Shown piece after piece: positions 23,711 through 34,079 of a stretch of DNA of 64,000 nt. The stretch's first letter is position 1. Each line of letters starts with the position of its first letter. The notes below the pieces were generated by a model that saw only the letters and a program-made list of their open reading frames with translations, did no database searches and was not told the origin of the DNA. The translations under genes and the position numbers were made by a program. The DNA is taken from the NCBI GenBank assembly GCA_040357565.1, contig JBDODJ010000046.1; one strand, written 5' to 3'. This stretch comes from Cercozoa sp. M6MM. Lineage: Eukaryota > Endomyxa: Ascetosporea.

Positions 23711-24451
23711 ATGGGTTGTTTGGGATCAAAACCACGGAAGGCAACCGACTCGGAGCCAGTACCTCAAAGGAAGGAAGCAGCACCTGCACCGACAAATCCT
23801 GCTGCCGTTGTGCCGATTGTCGACGAACCAAAAGCACTGGAGCAAGTCGGTGATGACAGGGAGTTCCTCGTTGAAATGGTTGAAGAAATACTGCAGGAAC
23901 GAAAGAAGTTTGTCGAAGGTGACCTCCTGTCGATCTAAATTGACAGCATGCAAGGTGTGAGAGGGGGGGGGGGGGGGGCGGGGTAATTTACCGAAGGTGA
24001 CCTTCTGTCGATACAGGAATGCGGACTGCCATCGCGCAAAACGACCACCAGGAGCTGACCAGCATCGCTCATGCCCTCAAAGGTGCACAATCTCCATTCG
24101 TTCCAGTTTGATAACCCCGAGCGAAATAAAACAGAATAAAATTAGCTGATTTTCTTGGCGAATCAGGATCCGCGCGCAACCTTTTCATTGTCCGCGTCGG
24201 GGACGCTGCACACGATTTAGAGCAGCTGGCCAAGACACTCATTTCGCAAAACCAACCCGCGGATTTGGTATAATGGAACTGAAACCATTGTCCTTTTTAT
24301 CGATACTTCTCTGCTCCCGCTGCAGATGCAACAACGCGAGCCACAAGTGCAACGTCTCGACGCGCTTTTCGACGAGGTGAAGTCTTGGTTGGAGCAATTT
24401 AAACGACAGCACAAGCAAAAGACAGAACTTGAGTCTCAGACAGCAATTTAG
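23711..24451 (+). CDS. Histidine-phosphotransfer (HPt) protein with N-terminal lipidation signal
   Basis: Four exons (23711-23918, 24017-24082, 24167-24267, 24326-24451) join in phase to give 166 residues. HPt proteins relay phosphate between a hybrid histidine kinase and response regulators. The core runs DDREFLVEMVEEILQERKKF, then GMRTAIAQNDHQELTSIAHA and LKGSARNLF; the phospho-acceptor should be His88 in AHALKGSA, a textbook HPt motif. Helices continue through AAHDLEQLAKTLISQNQPAD and a C-terminal amphipathic helix (LDALFDEVKSWLEQFKRQ). The N-terminus MGCLGSKP fits N-myristoylation (Gly2, Ser6, Lys7) with a palmitoylatable Cys3, followed by a Pro/Ala-rich linker of about 35 residues. This predicts a membrane-tethered HPt, which is unusual because HPts are generally soluble nucleo-cytoplasmic shuttles. 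Intron 1 is bounded by a near-identical direct repeat. Head-to-head with dynein. Confidence 0.8.
23912..24016 (+). repeat. Direct repeat at both ends of HPt intron 1
   Basis: CGAAGGTGACCTCCTGTCGA at 23914-23933 spans the exon1/intron donor. A copy with one mismatch, CGAAGGTGACCTTCTGTCGA, at 23992-24011 sits at the 3' end of the intron just before the acceptor (tacag, 24016). A poly-G run (about 23963-23982) lies between the copies. Confidence 0.75.
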
Positions 24452-24773
24452 GCACGTCCAGTAGCTTACAAAACAAGCACTTCAATCTTCAAAATTTAGG
24501 AGGTTAGACTCGTTTGAGCGAAAGAGATGACTCATCATCATTGTATCAAGTGGAAGCGAACATTCTTCAGCTCTCGGTCATTGATCGAGAGCTGCTCTTC
24601 AAAACTTTCAAGCTCATACTGTAACAAGCTTCTCATAGCATTTGTAGGTACTCCAGACCCTAGTGCATGTACTGAAGTGGTGTACAGACAGCTTGCTGTT
24701 GAACTTGCACTTTCTGGTTGTGCGGTCCTTATCTTTGCCCAATGTTGATGCAGAACCCAGACGAACAACTAGA
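24452..24773. other. Intergenic spacer between HPt and annexin genes
   Basis: A gap of 322 bp. Open frames exist on both strands but none resembles a known domain or has intron consensus support. It presumably holds the HPt 3' UTR and the annexin promoter. Confidence 0.35.
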
Positions 24774-25818
24774 ATGTACCAGCAAGACCCGATCGCCACG
24801 ATTGCTCAGTAAGATTCGCATTTCCTGCTGTGTGATTGATGGCTGGACACTCTCTCACAGAGGCGGCTCAAGCGGTCCCGTCACGGTCACTCTGCGCACG
24901 GCGCACGGCAAGTACATCTGCTGCGAGCAGAGCGGCGTTGCTGTTGCGAACCGCGATGCGGCGCAAGCGTGGGAGCAGGTGACCATCACGCCTTTGGGCG
25001 GCGGCGTCGTCACGATTCGCTCGCACCACGGCAAGTACTGCTGCTGCGAGTCGAACGGCAACTTTGTCGCCAACCGCGACATGGCGCAGGGCTGGGAGCA
25101 CTTCCGCATCCAGGTCGTGCAGCCCGGCACGATCACGATCCAGTCGAGTGCGCACAACACCTTCCTGTACTTGCCCCATACTACTGGGAGTTTTTGTGAT
25201 GTACCCCCCCCCCCCTGTGTGCTTTGTACAGGTCGGCGCAGCCGGACGGTCGACTGGAGTGCAACCGCCACCAGGCGCAGGGTTGGGAGTACTTCCACTA
25301 CTCGATCGTGGGCGGCATGTCGCAGCCACCGATGCAGCAGATGCCGCAGCAGACAATGTACCAGCAGCCGCCCATGCAGATGCAGCAGCCTATGCAGATG
25401 CAGCAGCAACCCATGCAGATGCAGCAGCAGCCTATGCAGATGCAGCAGCCCATGCAGCAGCAATATCAGCAGCAGCCCATGCAGCAGCAATATCAGCAGC
25501 CGCCCATGCAGATGCAGCAGCCCATGCAGCAGCAGTACCAGCAGCAGCAGCCCATGCAGCAGCAGTACCAGCAGCAGCAGCCCATGCAGCAGCAGTACCA
25601 GCCTCAGCCGCAGGTGCAAGTGCAGGTGCAGTCGGCCACATCTCTGCCGCAGCAGCAGAACGGCTACGTGCACGCGGTGCCGCAGCTGGCGCCGACGGTC
25701 AAGCCGTACCCGAACTTTGACGCCACGCGCGACGCTGCCGCCCTGCGTCAGGCCATGAAGGGCTTCGGCACCGACGAGAACGCCATTATCGACATCCTGG
25801 TACACTGCTTTTACTGCG

Positions 25819-25854
<36 letters not shown>

Positions 25855-26024
25855 ATGTATATATGTATATAAACATACATATGTGTGTACGTGTATGTAT
25901 GTGTGTTTATGGCAATGCAGGGCAACCGCAGCAACGCGCAGCGTCAGCAGATCAAGCAGGCCTACCAGCAGACGCAAAACCGCGACCTCGTGCAGGACAT
26001 CAAGTACACTCTGTTTAGATATAG

Positions 26025-26062
<38 letters not shown>

Positions 26063-27174
26063 ACTTAAATTTATATGGTCAAGTACACTGTGTATATGTG
26101 TGTGTGGCAGGAAGGAGACGCGCGGCAACCTGGAGGAGCTACTGGTGGCACTGCTGCACACGCCAGAGGAGTTCGACGCCGTCTCGCTGCGGCAGGCCAT
26201 GAAGGGCCTCGGCACGAAGCACAAGACGGTGTGCGAGGTGCTGCTCACGAAAACGCACGCGCAGATCGAGATGATCAAGCAGGCCTACCAGCGCCTGTTC
26301 CAGCGCGACCTCGTGAACGACCTGGCCTCGGAGTTCCGCAGTCGCATGGAGACGCTGCTGTGCAACATCGCTCGTGGTACCTCCCTGCACTACCCACCTA
26401 TCTCTCTGTACTACTTACCTGTACTACCTAACTACCTAACTACCTACCTACCTATCTACCTGTACTACCGATTTGTACCATCGGTCTGTACAATCGATAC
26501 AAACGTAATGCTGCACAGGCTCGCGTGTGCCCGAGAGCACGCCGGTGGACGAGAACGCGTGCAAGGCGGACGCGCGTCGCCTCAAGGCGGCCGGTCTCGA
26601 CAAGACCTTTGGCACGGACGAGGAGGTCTTCATTCGCATCCTGTCGGAGCGCTCGATCGCGCAGCTGCGTCAGATCAACCAGGAGTACGGCAAGATCGCC
26701 GACTACTCGCTCGTCAAGTCGATCAAGAAGGAGTTCCGCGGCGATCTCGAGGACGCGCTGGTCTACCTGGTGCAGGGTGCTGCGGCGCCGCACGAACTCT
26801 TTGCCGAGCGTCTGCACGAGGCCATCGACCGTCTCGGCACCTCGGTACTCTCTCTCCCGTGCTTATATATATATATATATCGATATACAATTCTATAGAT
26901 ATTTATGTACTATATACGCGTGTGTGTGAATAGGACCGCAAGCTGATCCGTGTCGTTACGGCACGCAGCGAGGTCGACTTGCACCTCGTCGATCAGCGTG
27001 TTGGCGAGCTCACGGGCGGTACCTCCGCCTTAACCAAGTGTGCTGCCATGTTATTGTGATTCGTATGAGTGTGCTGCTGCTGCAGGACGCACGCTTCGCA
27101 AGGTCATCAAGAGCGAGACGAGCGGCGACTACAAGCGCCTGCTGATGACGATCTTTGCCGGCGAGGAGGCCTAA
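24774..27174 (+). CDS. Annexin with N-terminal fascin-like beta-trefoil and Met/Gln-rich linker
   Basis: Eight exons join exactly in phase (24774-24808, 24861-25166, 25232-25799, 25921-26003, 26111-26376, 26519-26844, 26934-27018, 27086-27174) into 585 residues. After [12 protein letters not shown], residues about 13-143 hold three copies of a fascin/beta-trefoil pattern ([57 protein letters not shown]). Residues about 144-255 are a low-complexity PMQMQQ/QQQYQQQ linker. From about residue 269 come four annexin repeats, with calcium/phospholipid-binding loops GFGTDE, GLGTKH, FGTDEE and LGTSD. Annexins bind acidic membranes in a calcium-dependent way; the beta-trefoil may add actin or glycan binding. 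The N-terminal domain fused to an annexin core is the odd point. Third codon positions are almost all G/C. Introns carry TA/TG simple repeats. Confidence 0.9.
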
Positions 27175-27679
27175 ACTGGCCCATCCGTCACTGTATAGCG
27201 TAAAACCGCGTTCGCGTTGTTTGGCGGCCGCGTAACTACCGTGTGTTATGTTCTGTTATGTTCAAACTTGTTCAACGCAAGTTGTGTTGGTTAAACTTAA
27301 CTTGTGTTGAGTTAGTTAGTTAGTTGAGTCTTCTAGGAAACCAACTATGTAGTTCCCCTGCACCAGTCTGGGGTGGGTCACAAGATCATGGCCGTGTCTA
27401 CCGCCCGCTTAGGGTAGGACCATACAACTCCCCTTTTGACGTACCCCAGACACCGAAGTCGACTTCATGGTTGGTGCAGGTAGCGGGCTACAAGTAAACT
27501 TGCGTTGAGTTAATCTGTCGACCAACGCAACATGATGTTCAGTTCAGCTTGATGCAAGGTTGTATAACCGTGCACGGTCCGTCCCGTCCATCAGGTACTA
27601 GTAAGGTACAATTTGCAAGACGTGATAGTCGAGTTAAATTAGGGTGCCGTCCGGAATACTCAGACGACCCTTGGTCGGG
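27175..27679. other. Convergent intergenic region containing a structured inverted-repeat element
   Basis: About 505 bp between the annexin and prenyltransferase stops. Arms CCTGCACCA (27358-27366) and TGGTGCAGG (27473-27481), GTCTGGGGT (27367-27375) and ACCCCAGAC (27444-27452), the palindrome GAAGTCGACTTC (27456-27467), and CTACC/GGTAG inside could fold as a branched hairpin. Near-identical 17-bp direct repeats (AACTTGYGTTGAGTTAR) flank it at 27299-27315 and 27498-27514. No tRNA or snRNA signature is recognised. It could be a structured RNA, a miniature inverted-repeat element or 3' UTR structure. Confidence 0.5.
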
Positions 27680-28028
27680 TTAGGACAAGGAAACGCCGGC
27701 ACGCGCGGCCTCGAACTTCCAGTACTTGGCGCGCAGCGGATCCAAACGCACCAGCTCGTCTACACAGAGAGAGGAAAGCACACACACGCACATACACATG
27801 CACAAATTCTCTTCCTTCGAGAAATTGAATCAATCAAACGCTACTGTAGATTTCGGTTCTTTCGGCGAGAGTGGAGCTGTCCTCCTGTGCCAATATGCAT
27901 ACACATTTAACAGCAACACACAGCAATGGACAGACAATAGGAAGACGATAATAAATGTATGTATGTATGTATGTATGTATGTATGTATGTATGTATGTAT
28001 GNNNNNNNNNNGTATGTATGTATGTATG

Positions 28029-28059
<31 letters not shown>

Positions 28060-29300
28060 GTGTATGGATACAGCAAGCAAGTCGAGACGCAGCGACAAGG
28101 CGAAGGGCACGGCAGGCTGCGACACGGCCAGTTGCGAGACTTGCGCGCGGATGCCGTCGTGCAGCGACAGCAGACCGGACAGGTAGCTCCTACACAGAGT
28201 ACACACACACATACACACGGTATATCTACTTGATATATAGTATGTCTAAAAGATGGTGCACCAAGGCGACTCATTGTTGGCGAGCAGGTCGACCTTCTCG
28301 GCAACGAAAGCGAGCTCGGCTTGGACGATCTCGTCGGCGGCGGCGGCATCCAGCGAGAGCAGGCGACGCAAGGCAAAGAAACGCTCGTTCCACGCAGAGT
28401 TGTTGCGCACGTCCTTGCGAAGCAACGAGGCGCAGAAGGACAGTTCGTTGCGCAGGTGCTCGGCTTCTGTACCTGTGGGAAGGACACAAGGTAAAGTGTG
28501 GGGGTGGGGGCAAGTGGGGGTGGGGGCAAGACTGTAGGTACACTTGGCAAGCGCCCACTGACGATGACTCCAGGCGTGATAGTTCTTCGAGTCGCCCTGC
28601 AGCAAGGCTGCCGTGTGCGCCATCTCTCGTCGCATATCAATGGCTACACCAACAAGTCGGACAGTAGATGTACATATATGTGTATATATATATATATATA
28701 GACACAGGGTGGTACCTCCGCTCAGTTCGAGAATACGCTGCCGGTGGAACCAGATCTGGTAGTTCTTGGGCATATTGCTGGCCGCCGTCTCGGTGAACTC
28801 GATCTCGCGCGACCAGAACAACGTGCGAGCCATCTCCCTGTGTTGTTCTACTTGTACATACATACAGATACCTCCGTATTTTATTGTATATGTAGATATG
28901 CAGATATGTAGATGTGTACATGTAGATGTGTAGATATGTAGATATGTAGAGATGTAGATACATAGATAGAGATACCAGAGGGCTGCTCCTGCATCAGTGT
29001 CTCCAGCAGCGCACATAACACCTGCCGACGGTAGTGCCAGGCTGTGTAGCACGTCGGATTCGCCTCCAACTGTACCAACACACACACACACACACACATA
29101 CACACATACATCCCTCCCCGAGTACACACACACACATACACAGACAGAGAGACACACAGAGACAGAGTACCGTGGCCGCAGTGACGAGCAGTGCGCGCTG
29201 CGTCAATTCCTGCCGACGCAGGATGGCGCGAAAGTAAGACATTGCCTCGCGGAACTCTCTCGAGTACATTATGCGACACACCTGTCCAAGCAACGACTCG

Positions 29301-29352
<52 letters not shown>

Positions 29353-29450
29353 GCAAACACGCGCTCGTCTACCTGCACATCGCCAGGCACTGTATCATCA
29401 AGCGGCACAGGCGTCAAGTCCTCACACATCTTTAGCAGCTCCTCGTTCAT
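27680..29450 (-). CDS. FNTA: CaaX farnesyl/geranylgeranyltransferase type-1 alpha subunit
   Basis: Shared alpha subunit of farnesyltransferase and geranylgeranyltransferase-I, which prenylates C-terminal CaaX cysteines in the cytosol. Minus-strand gene with about seven exons. The start is ATG at 29450 (MNEELLKMCEDLTPVPLDD), and TPVPLDD matches the FNTA start. The tetratricopeptide-like PFTA repeats are clear: YSREFREAMSYFRAILRR, PTCYTAWHYRR, PKNYQIWFHRQRIL, SKNYHAWSHRQWAL, VRNNSAWNERFFAL. The last exon ends LDPLRAKYWKFEAARAG with TAA at 27680-27682. Introns contain (GTAT)n with a 10-N gap, (AC)n and G-rich tracts. RabGGTase alpha was considered, but the PVPxDD start and the short length with no LRR/Ig extension favour FNTA. 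Convergent with annexin. Confidence 0.85.
27955..28058. repeat. (GTAT)n microsatellite with 10-N gap
   Basis: Tandem GTAT/ATGT units interrupted by N at 28002-28011, inside an intron of the prenyltransferase gene. Confidence 0.95.
29302..29349. repeat. (AC)n microsatellite
   Basis: About 24 AC units inside the first intron of the prenyltransferase gene; read as TG on the sense strand. Confidence 0.95.
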
Positions 29451-29943
29451 CTTTAGCAGTCCCTCGCCTTTTGTTACACTAGCACACAATCACGCCCACT
29501 GCTGTTGCTAATTGCCGATTCTGCACTCAGTGACTTCCATGGAATCACTACATCAGGTCTGATCCGATAGCTGGAAAAATATTTTTTCTGGGACCCTCTG
29601 GAAGAAACCGCCGTGTCAGCTGCTGTAGCACCGCAACATAGCTAGCCGGTGTGCTACGAGGTGCTTTCAGCCGGCACTGGCCAGGTCAAAATCGAAAAAT
29701 ATTCGGCAGTCGCGGATTATTGTGACCTGCTTGCTTGACCCGTTATCGGCGTTTCGCGTTTCCTCTCAATCGAGACGAAAATAACGAGACGAAAGACCCC
29801 CTTCTCTTCCTTCTGCTGCGCTACAGAGACAATACGTGCTTCGCTCGCAGCTGCACACGGCCCAAGCTCCGTCGGACGTCGACAGGACCGCGACGCGTTT
29901 GAGCAAAGTGCTTTCTCAGTTTCACTCTTGTGACGAGCCAAAG
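29451..29943. promoter_or_regulatory. Divergent intergenic region (FNTA / BTB-MYND)
   Basis: A 493-bp head-to-head spacer between two gene starts. It presumably contains both promoters and 5' UTRs. AT-rich tracts (gaaaaatatttttt near 29574) occur. No coding frame is supported. Confidence 0.4.
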
Positions 29944-32412
29944 ATGGCAGATGGCTTTGAGTTTGGGTTTGGTGACCCGAAGTACTCGGATCGAACGATT
30001 GAGCTTCAAGCTGTTGTGACGGAAGAACATGCGAATCGTCTCATCTCACAAAACGTACGCTTTAAACATTTCTTTCCTTTTACTTCGTTTGTTTTGCTTA
30101 CTCTTTGAGTTACCCTTGCTTCATTGACATCGTTGAGTTCGTTGTTTCTTTTGCTTACTTTTCTTCGTTGCTTTATTTGCAACTCTTGCTTCCATTTTGT
30201 TTCATTTTCTGTTCGTTTTTTGCTTTACGTTTGTATGATGTGTAGAATCCGTCCGCGGACACTGCGCTCGATGCTGAGATGGCCATGGACGTGGGTCTCG
30301 ACGAAGACGAAGATGAAATGCCATTAGCGTATTGTGTTCCTCTTCCGCTGCTGTTTTGTAACAAGTATTTGCATGGACACTGAGTGGGTGAACACTGCGC
30401 AGCTCATCTCCTGCCATGGCGTCGTTCCCGATCAAGATCACAATGACGGCCAAGGACGGGCAGTGCACTGGACCGGGCGGAGTCACCGTAAGTGCCGGAC
30501 ACGTTGTGGTGTCTCAGCGAATTCCCGTGAACTCACTCGTGCTGGCACGTGCCTCGAAGTACTTTCGCAAGATGTTTAGCGGCAACTTCAGTGAGTCGTC
30601 AGAGCGATGCATTTTCATTCCTCTCCCAGTACTCTTTCCTTACCGCTGGTCTGTGTTGTCTAGTGTGTTGTCTAGTGTGTTGTCTAGTGCGTTGTCTAGT
30701 GTGTTGTCTAGTGCGTTGTCTAGTGTGTTGTCTAGTGTGTTGTCTTATGCACTGTGTTAGTAAGCGTTGTTTCTGTTCTTTCGGTAGGCACGACAGTGGG
30801 CGACTTTCACCGACATTCTCAGATTAATCTACTCGCAGAGTGCGTCGGCGGTGCGAAGCAGCGGTCGCGGCGGTCTCGACACGGACCGCATCATTGAGCT
30901 GCTTATGATGTGCGATCAGTTCGACGTGGCCGGCGTGGAGCGCTTCCTGTACGAGCAGCTGACACGGCGCAACCTCACGTTCCGACAGCTGGCACGAGTC
31001 GTGCGCTTCCCGGGCGCCATGCGCATGCAGTTCTACGAGAGCTGTCTCAGCAACGTGAAGCGCTTCCTGTTCTTCGCGATGCGCGACCGGCGGCGCTTGC
31101 CGACCGCCTTCTTCCGCGACATGACCGTGCTGGCGGACCGACTGGTGGAGACGCTGTCGCTGCCCGAGCTGGGACAGCACCTGTACGACCTCACGATGGC
31201 CGGCAACTGTCCGCTGCTGCTACGACTGTGGGAGGCGTGCTACGAGAAGTGGGGCCTCGCCGAGCCGGTAAAGTACGAGCGACTGGTGATGGAGATCCTG
31301 CTGCGCACGAGCTCGCTGCTGAAGCTGTGCGAGGCCATGTCGCTCGGCGAGATGCCCGACGATGAGGACGAGGAGCCCGAGATTCTGCCGGAACAGATGC
31401 TGCCGCGCATCAATCGCGCGCTGGCCGCCATCGCGTCGATTCGCTACGCGGCGCGTGTGCCCAAGGTCGCCCGTCTCTTGGTCGGCAAGCAGGTGTGTCT
31501 CTGTCCTGGTACCTGGATGTGTGGTATGCTTGTGACACACGTTGGTGTGGGTTGGGCAGTCGCACGACAAGCTGCTGATGTGCATTCTGCGACATGCAAT
31601 GAACCGCTGGTCGGACTGGCTGCCAATGACGGCGGCGCGCGAGCGGCCGGCATCGTCAGCCGCGTCAGTGCCGATCCCGGTGGACGACGACGACGAGAGC
31701 GGGCAGGCGAGACGCGAGGCGGCCACGTCGACGCCGGCGGCCAATGCCGAGAGCTTGGCGCCGCCGCGCGCGCAGGAGGAGGCAGGCGACAGCGGTGGCA
31801 GCGAGGAGTCGGAGCTCCTGCAGCCGGGCTCGCTGCACGAGGAGCGCTACCTGCTGCGACGCTTTACGATAGACACGCTGCATGAGATCTCGCAGGCCGC
31901 GTCCTCCAAGGGCTGGAAGCGCTTCGTGAAACTCGGCATTCTCACGTGCATCGAGCAGCTACTTATGGAGGACTGGGAGCGCGCCGAGCCCGGCATTAGT
32001 GCACGGGTACCTGTCTCTCTCGCATCACGTGTATGTGTCTGTGTGTGTGTGTCTGTGGCTGTGTCTGTGTGTCTGTATGCTGTGTATGTGTGTTGGTGTG
32101 GACAGCGTCGCAAGGAGATCTCGGACGAGCACGAGGAGCCGGACCAGCTGGACGACGTGATGGAGTCGGGCCTGCACCAGCGCACGTACGACCTGGAGGC
32201 GTGGACCGAGTCGCCGCCTGAGAACACGGAGTCGTCGATGGCAGGCGTCCTTGACGACGAGACCGACGACGGCACGCGGCCGCCTGCGCGCAAGCGGCGT
32301 CGCCGCGACAATGGCGAGTCCGGGTATCTCTAATCTTTCTGTCTCTGTATCACTGTATATTCCAATCTGTCCGTCTGACTATATATCTATCTATCCTATC
32401 TATCTATCTATC

Positions 32413-32447
<35 letters not shown>

Positions 32448-33199
32448 CCTACCTATATACATATTGTGTGTGTGCAGACTGTCGGCGTCGGCGTCGATGA
32501 GTTCGGCGCGACAGGTGGCAGCGACGGCGGCGGCGGCTTTCCCGGTGGCGGCAGCGGCCACGTGCGGCAACAGCAGCGGCGGCGACGAGAGCGACGCGCG
32601 TCGCGACGAGGGCGCCACGCAGCAGAGCGGCGCAGGCGGCTTGGACCTGGCCATGACGGACGACGACGACTCGGACCCGCAGCACGGCGGACTCGGCGCG
32701 GCCGTCGACGGACTGGTAGACGTGTCGGACCCGCTGATGACGCGGTTCGGCCTGCGGCGCTCGGAAGCGCCGCGCTCGCACTGGGTGTTTGAGCAGAACG
32801 CGGTGTGTCTGCAGATGCTCGAGATCGTGCTGACAGGTGCCAACATGTGCGACTACGTCGACGAGTTCCTCAAGCAGAAGCGCTTCTTTGTCGACATTGT
32901 GGCCTGGTGGCTGCGCCGACTGACGCAGCCGGCGCCTTCGGACCGTCAGTCGTACCATCAACACCATCAGCAACAGCGTCTGCAGCAGCACGCGATGCAG
33001 CAGCACGCGATGCAGTCGCAGTCGCACTCGCAGTCGCTGCCGTCGCGCACAACGAGTTCGCTGCTGTCGCCGCTGTCGGGACCGCCGTCGCCGTCGTCTG
33101 TGTCGAGTGGCAGCACGCTGCCACCCAACCTGGTGTTCAAGTACCCGGACTCGCCCGTTGCCGTGCGCTTTGCGCAGGTGCTCTCTTTCTCTCCCCTCT

Positions 33200-33251
<52 letters not shown>

Positions 33252-33783
33252 ACGTGTGATGTGCAGTGCCTGCTGGGCATTGCGTTCCGCATCAGCATGA
33301 AAGTGGAAGAGTGGAGTCCCGACATTTACGAAGTGCGCGGCGCCTTCCTCGGCAGCGAGCAGCAGGTGTGCGAACTTAAAGTGTTATTGATTGTATCTCT
33401 GTGTCTGTGTATCTGTGTGTCTGTGTGTCTGTGTGTCTGTGTGTCTGTGTGTCTGTGTNNNNNNNNNNTCTGTGTGTCTGTGTGTCTGTGTGTCTGTGTG
33501 TCTGTGTGTCTGTGTGTCTGTGTGTATGTGTGTATGTGTACTCTGCCTACAGGTGCCGGCACCACTGCGCGCAGTGGCCGAGATCTTTTACCGACCAGTA
33601 CTGGGTCTCAAGGTGATTCGCTGCAGCGGTCCGAACTGCCGCCGCACCGAGAAGGTGATCGGGCAGGTGGAACGCTTCAAGACCTGCAGCAACTGCTTTG
33701 TCGAACGCTACTGTAGCCGCGAGTGCCAGGTCGCGCACTGGAATGCCGGGCACCGGGACGAATGTGGCAAGCTTACCGAGTAG
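29944..33783 (+). CDS. BTB and MYND zinc-finger protein
   Basis: Plus-strand gene, about nine exons. The start MADGFEFGFGDPKYSDRTIE is at 29944. Exon 1 ends 30054. Exon 3 encodes a BTB/POZ core (VVVSQRIPVNSLVLARASKY, then FRKMFSGNFSES), continuing after a repeat-filled intron with ATFTDILRLIYSQ and LLMMCDQFDVAGVERFLYEQ, the BTB end and BACK-like helices. A long helical middle (30.9-32.0 kb) carries acidic loops (PDDEDEEPEILPEQ) and a basic NLS-like run (RKRRRRD). A His/Gln-rich stretch (QQHAMQQHAMQ) precedes the C-terminal MYND finger: CSGPNCRR, KTCSNC, RYCSRECQVAHWNAGH, DEC; stop at 33781-33783. BTB domains dimerise or recruit Cullin-3; MYND fingers bind proline-rich partners. A transcriptional or ubiquitin-adaptor role is inferred. 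Confidence 0.75.
30650..30752 (+). repeat. 12-bp tandem repeat, unit TAGTGTGTTGTC
   Basis: Eight or so copies with T/C variation (TGTG or TGCG), entirely inside a BTB-MYND intron. Confidence 0.9.
32381..32452. repeat. (CTAT)n microsatellite
   Basis: Tandem CTAT/TATC units in a BTB-MYND intron, grading into ctac. Confidence 0.9.
33202..33249. repeat. (TG)n microsatellite
   Basis: About 24 TG units in a BTB-MYND intron. Confidence 0.95.
33396..33535. repeat. (TGTGTGTC)n repeat with 10-N gap
   Basis: Tandem TGTGTGTC/TGTCTGTG units in the last BTB-MYND intron; N at 33459-33468. Confidence 0.95.
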
Positions 33784-34079
33784 TCTCTGTGTGTCCATCG
33801 AGCTCTCTTTGGATTCACACGCCGATTTCGTTGCCGTGCGTAAGCCTCCATGAGCTGCGTCTTCTTTCTGCGGCCAAATAAATGTACCTAAACAGTACTT
33901 AGCTTTCGTAAGCACATACGTGTGCGGGATTCGATCGGCTCGCGACGCATGCGCACGCGATTGATTGCGTTGATTTTTCAACCGTTGATTTCAGCGTAGC
34001 TTAAAGTGAGCCGAGTCGCATAAGTAGTGTAGTTAGAACTGAATATGCGCAATAGGACAGGACAGCGCAGACGAGCAGA

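Noticed and set aside
24538-24768. 76-residue minus-strand frame between HPt and annexin
   Set aside because: No domain, overlaps the annexin promoter side, and no splice or codon-bias support.
27340-27500. tRNA or spliceosomal RNA in the structured element
   Set aside because: No T-loop GGTTCGA-like box, anticodon arm or snRNA consensus could be seen; left as an unclassified structured element.
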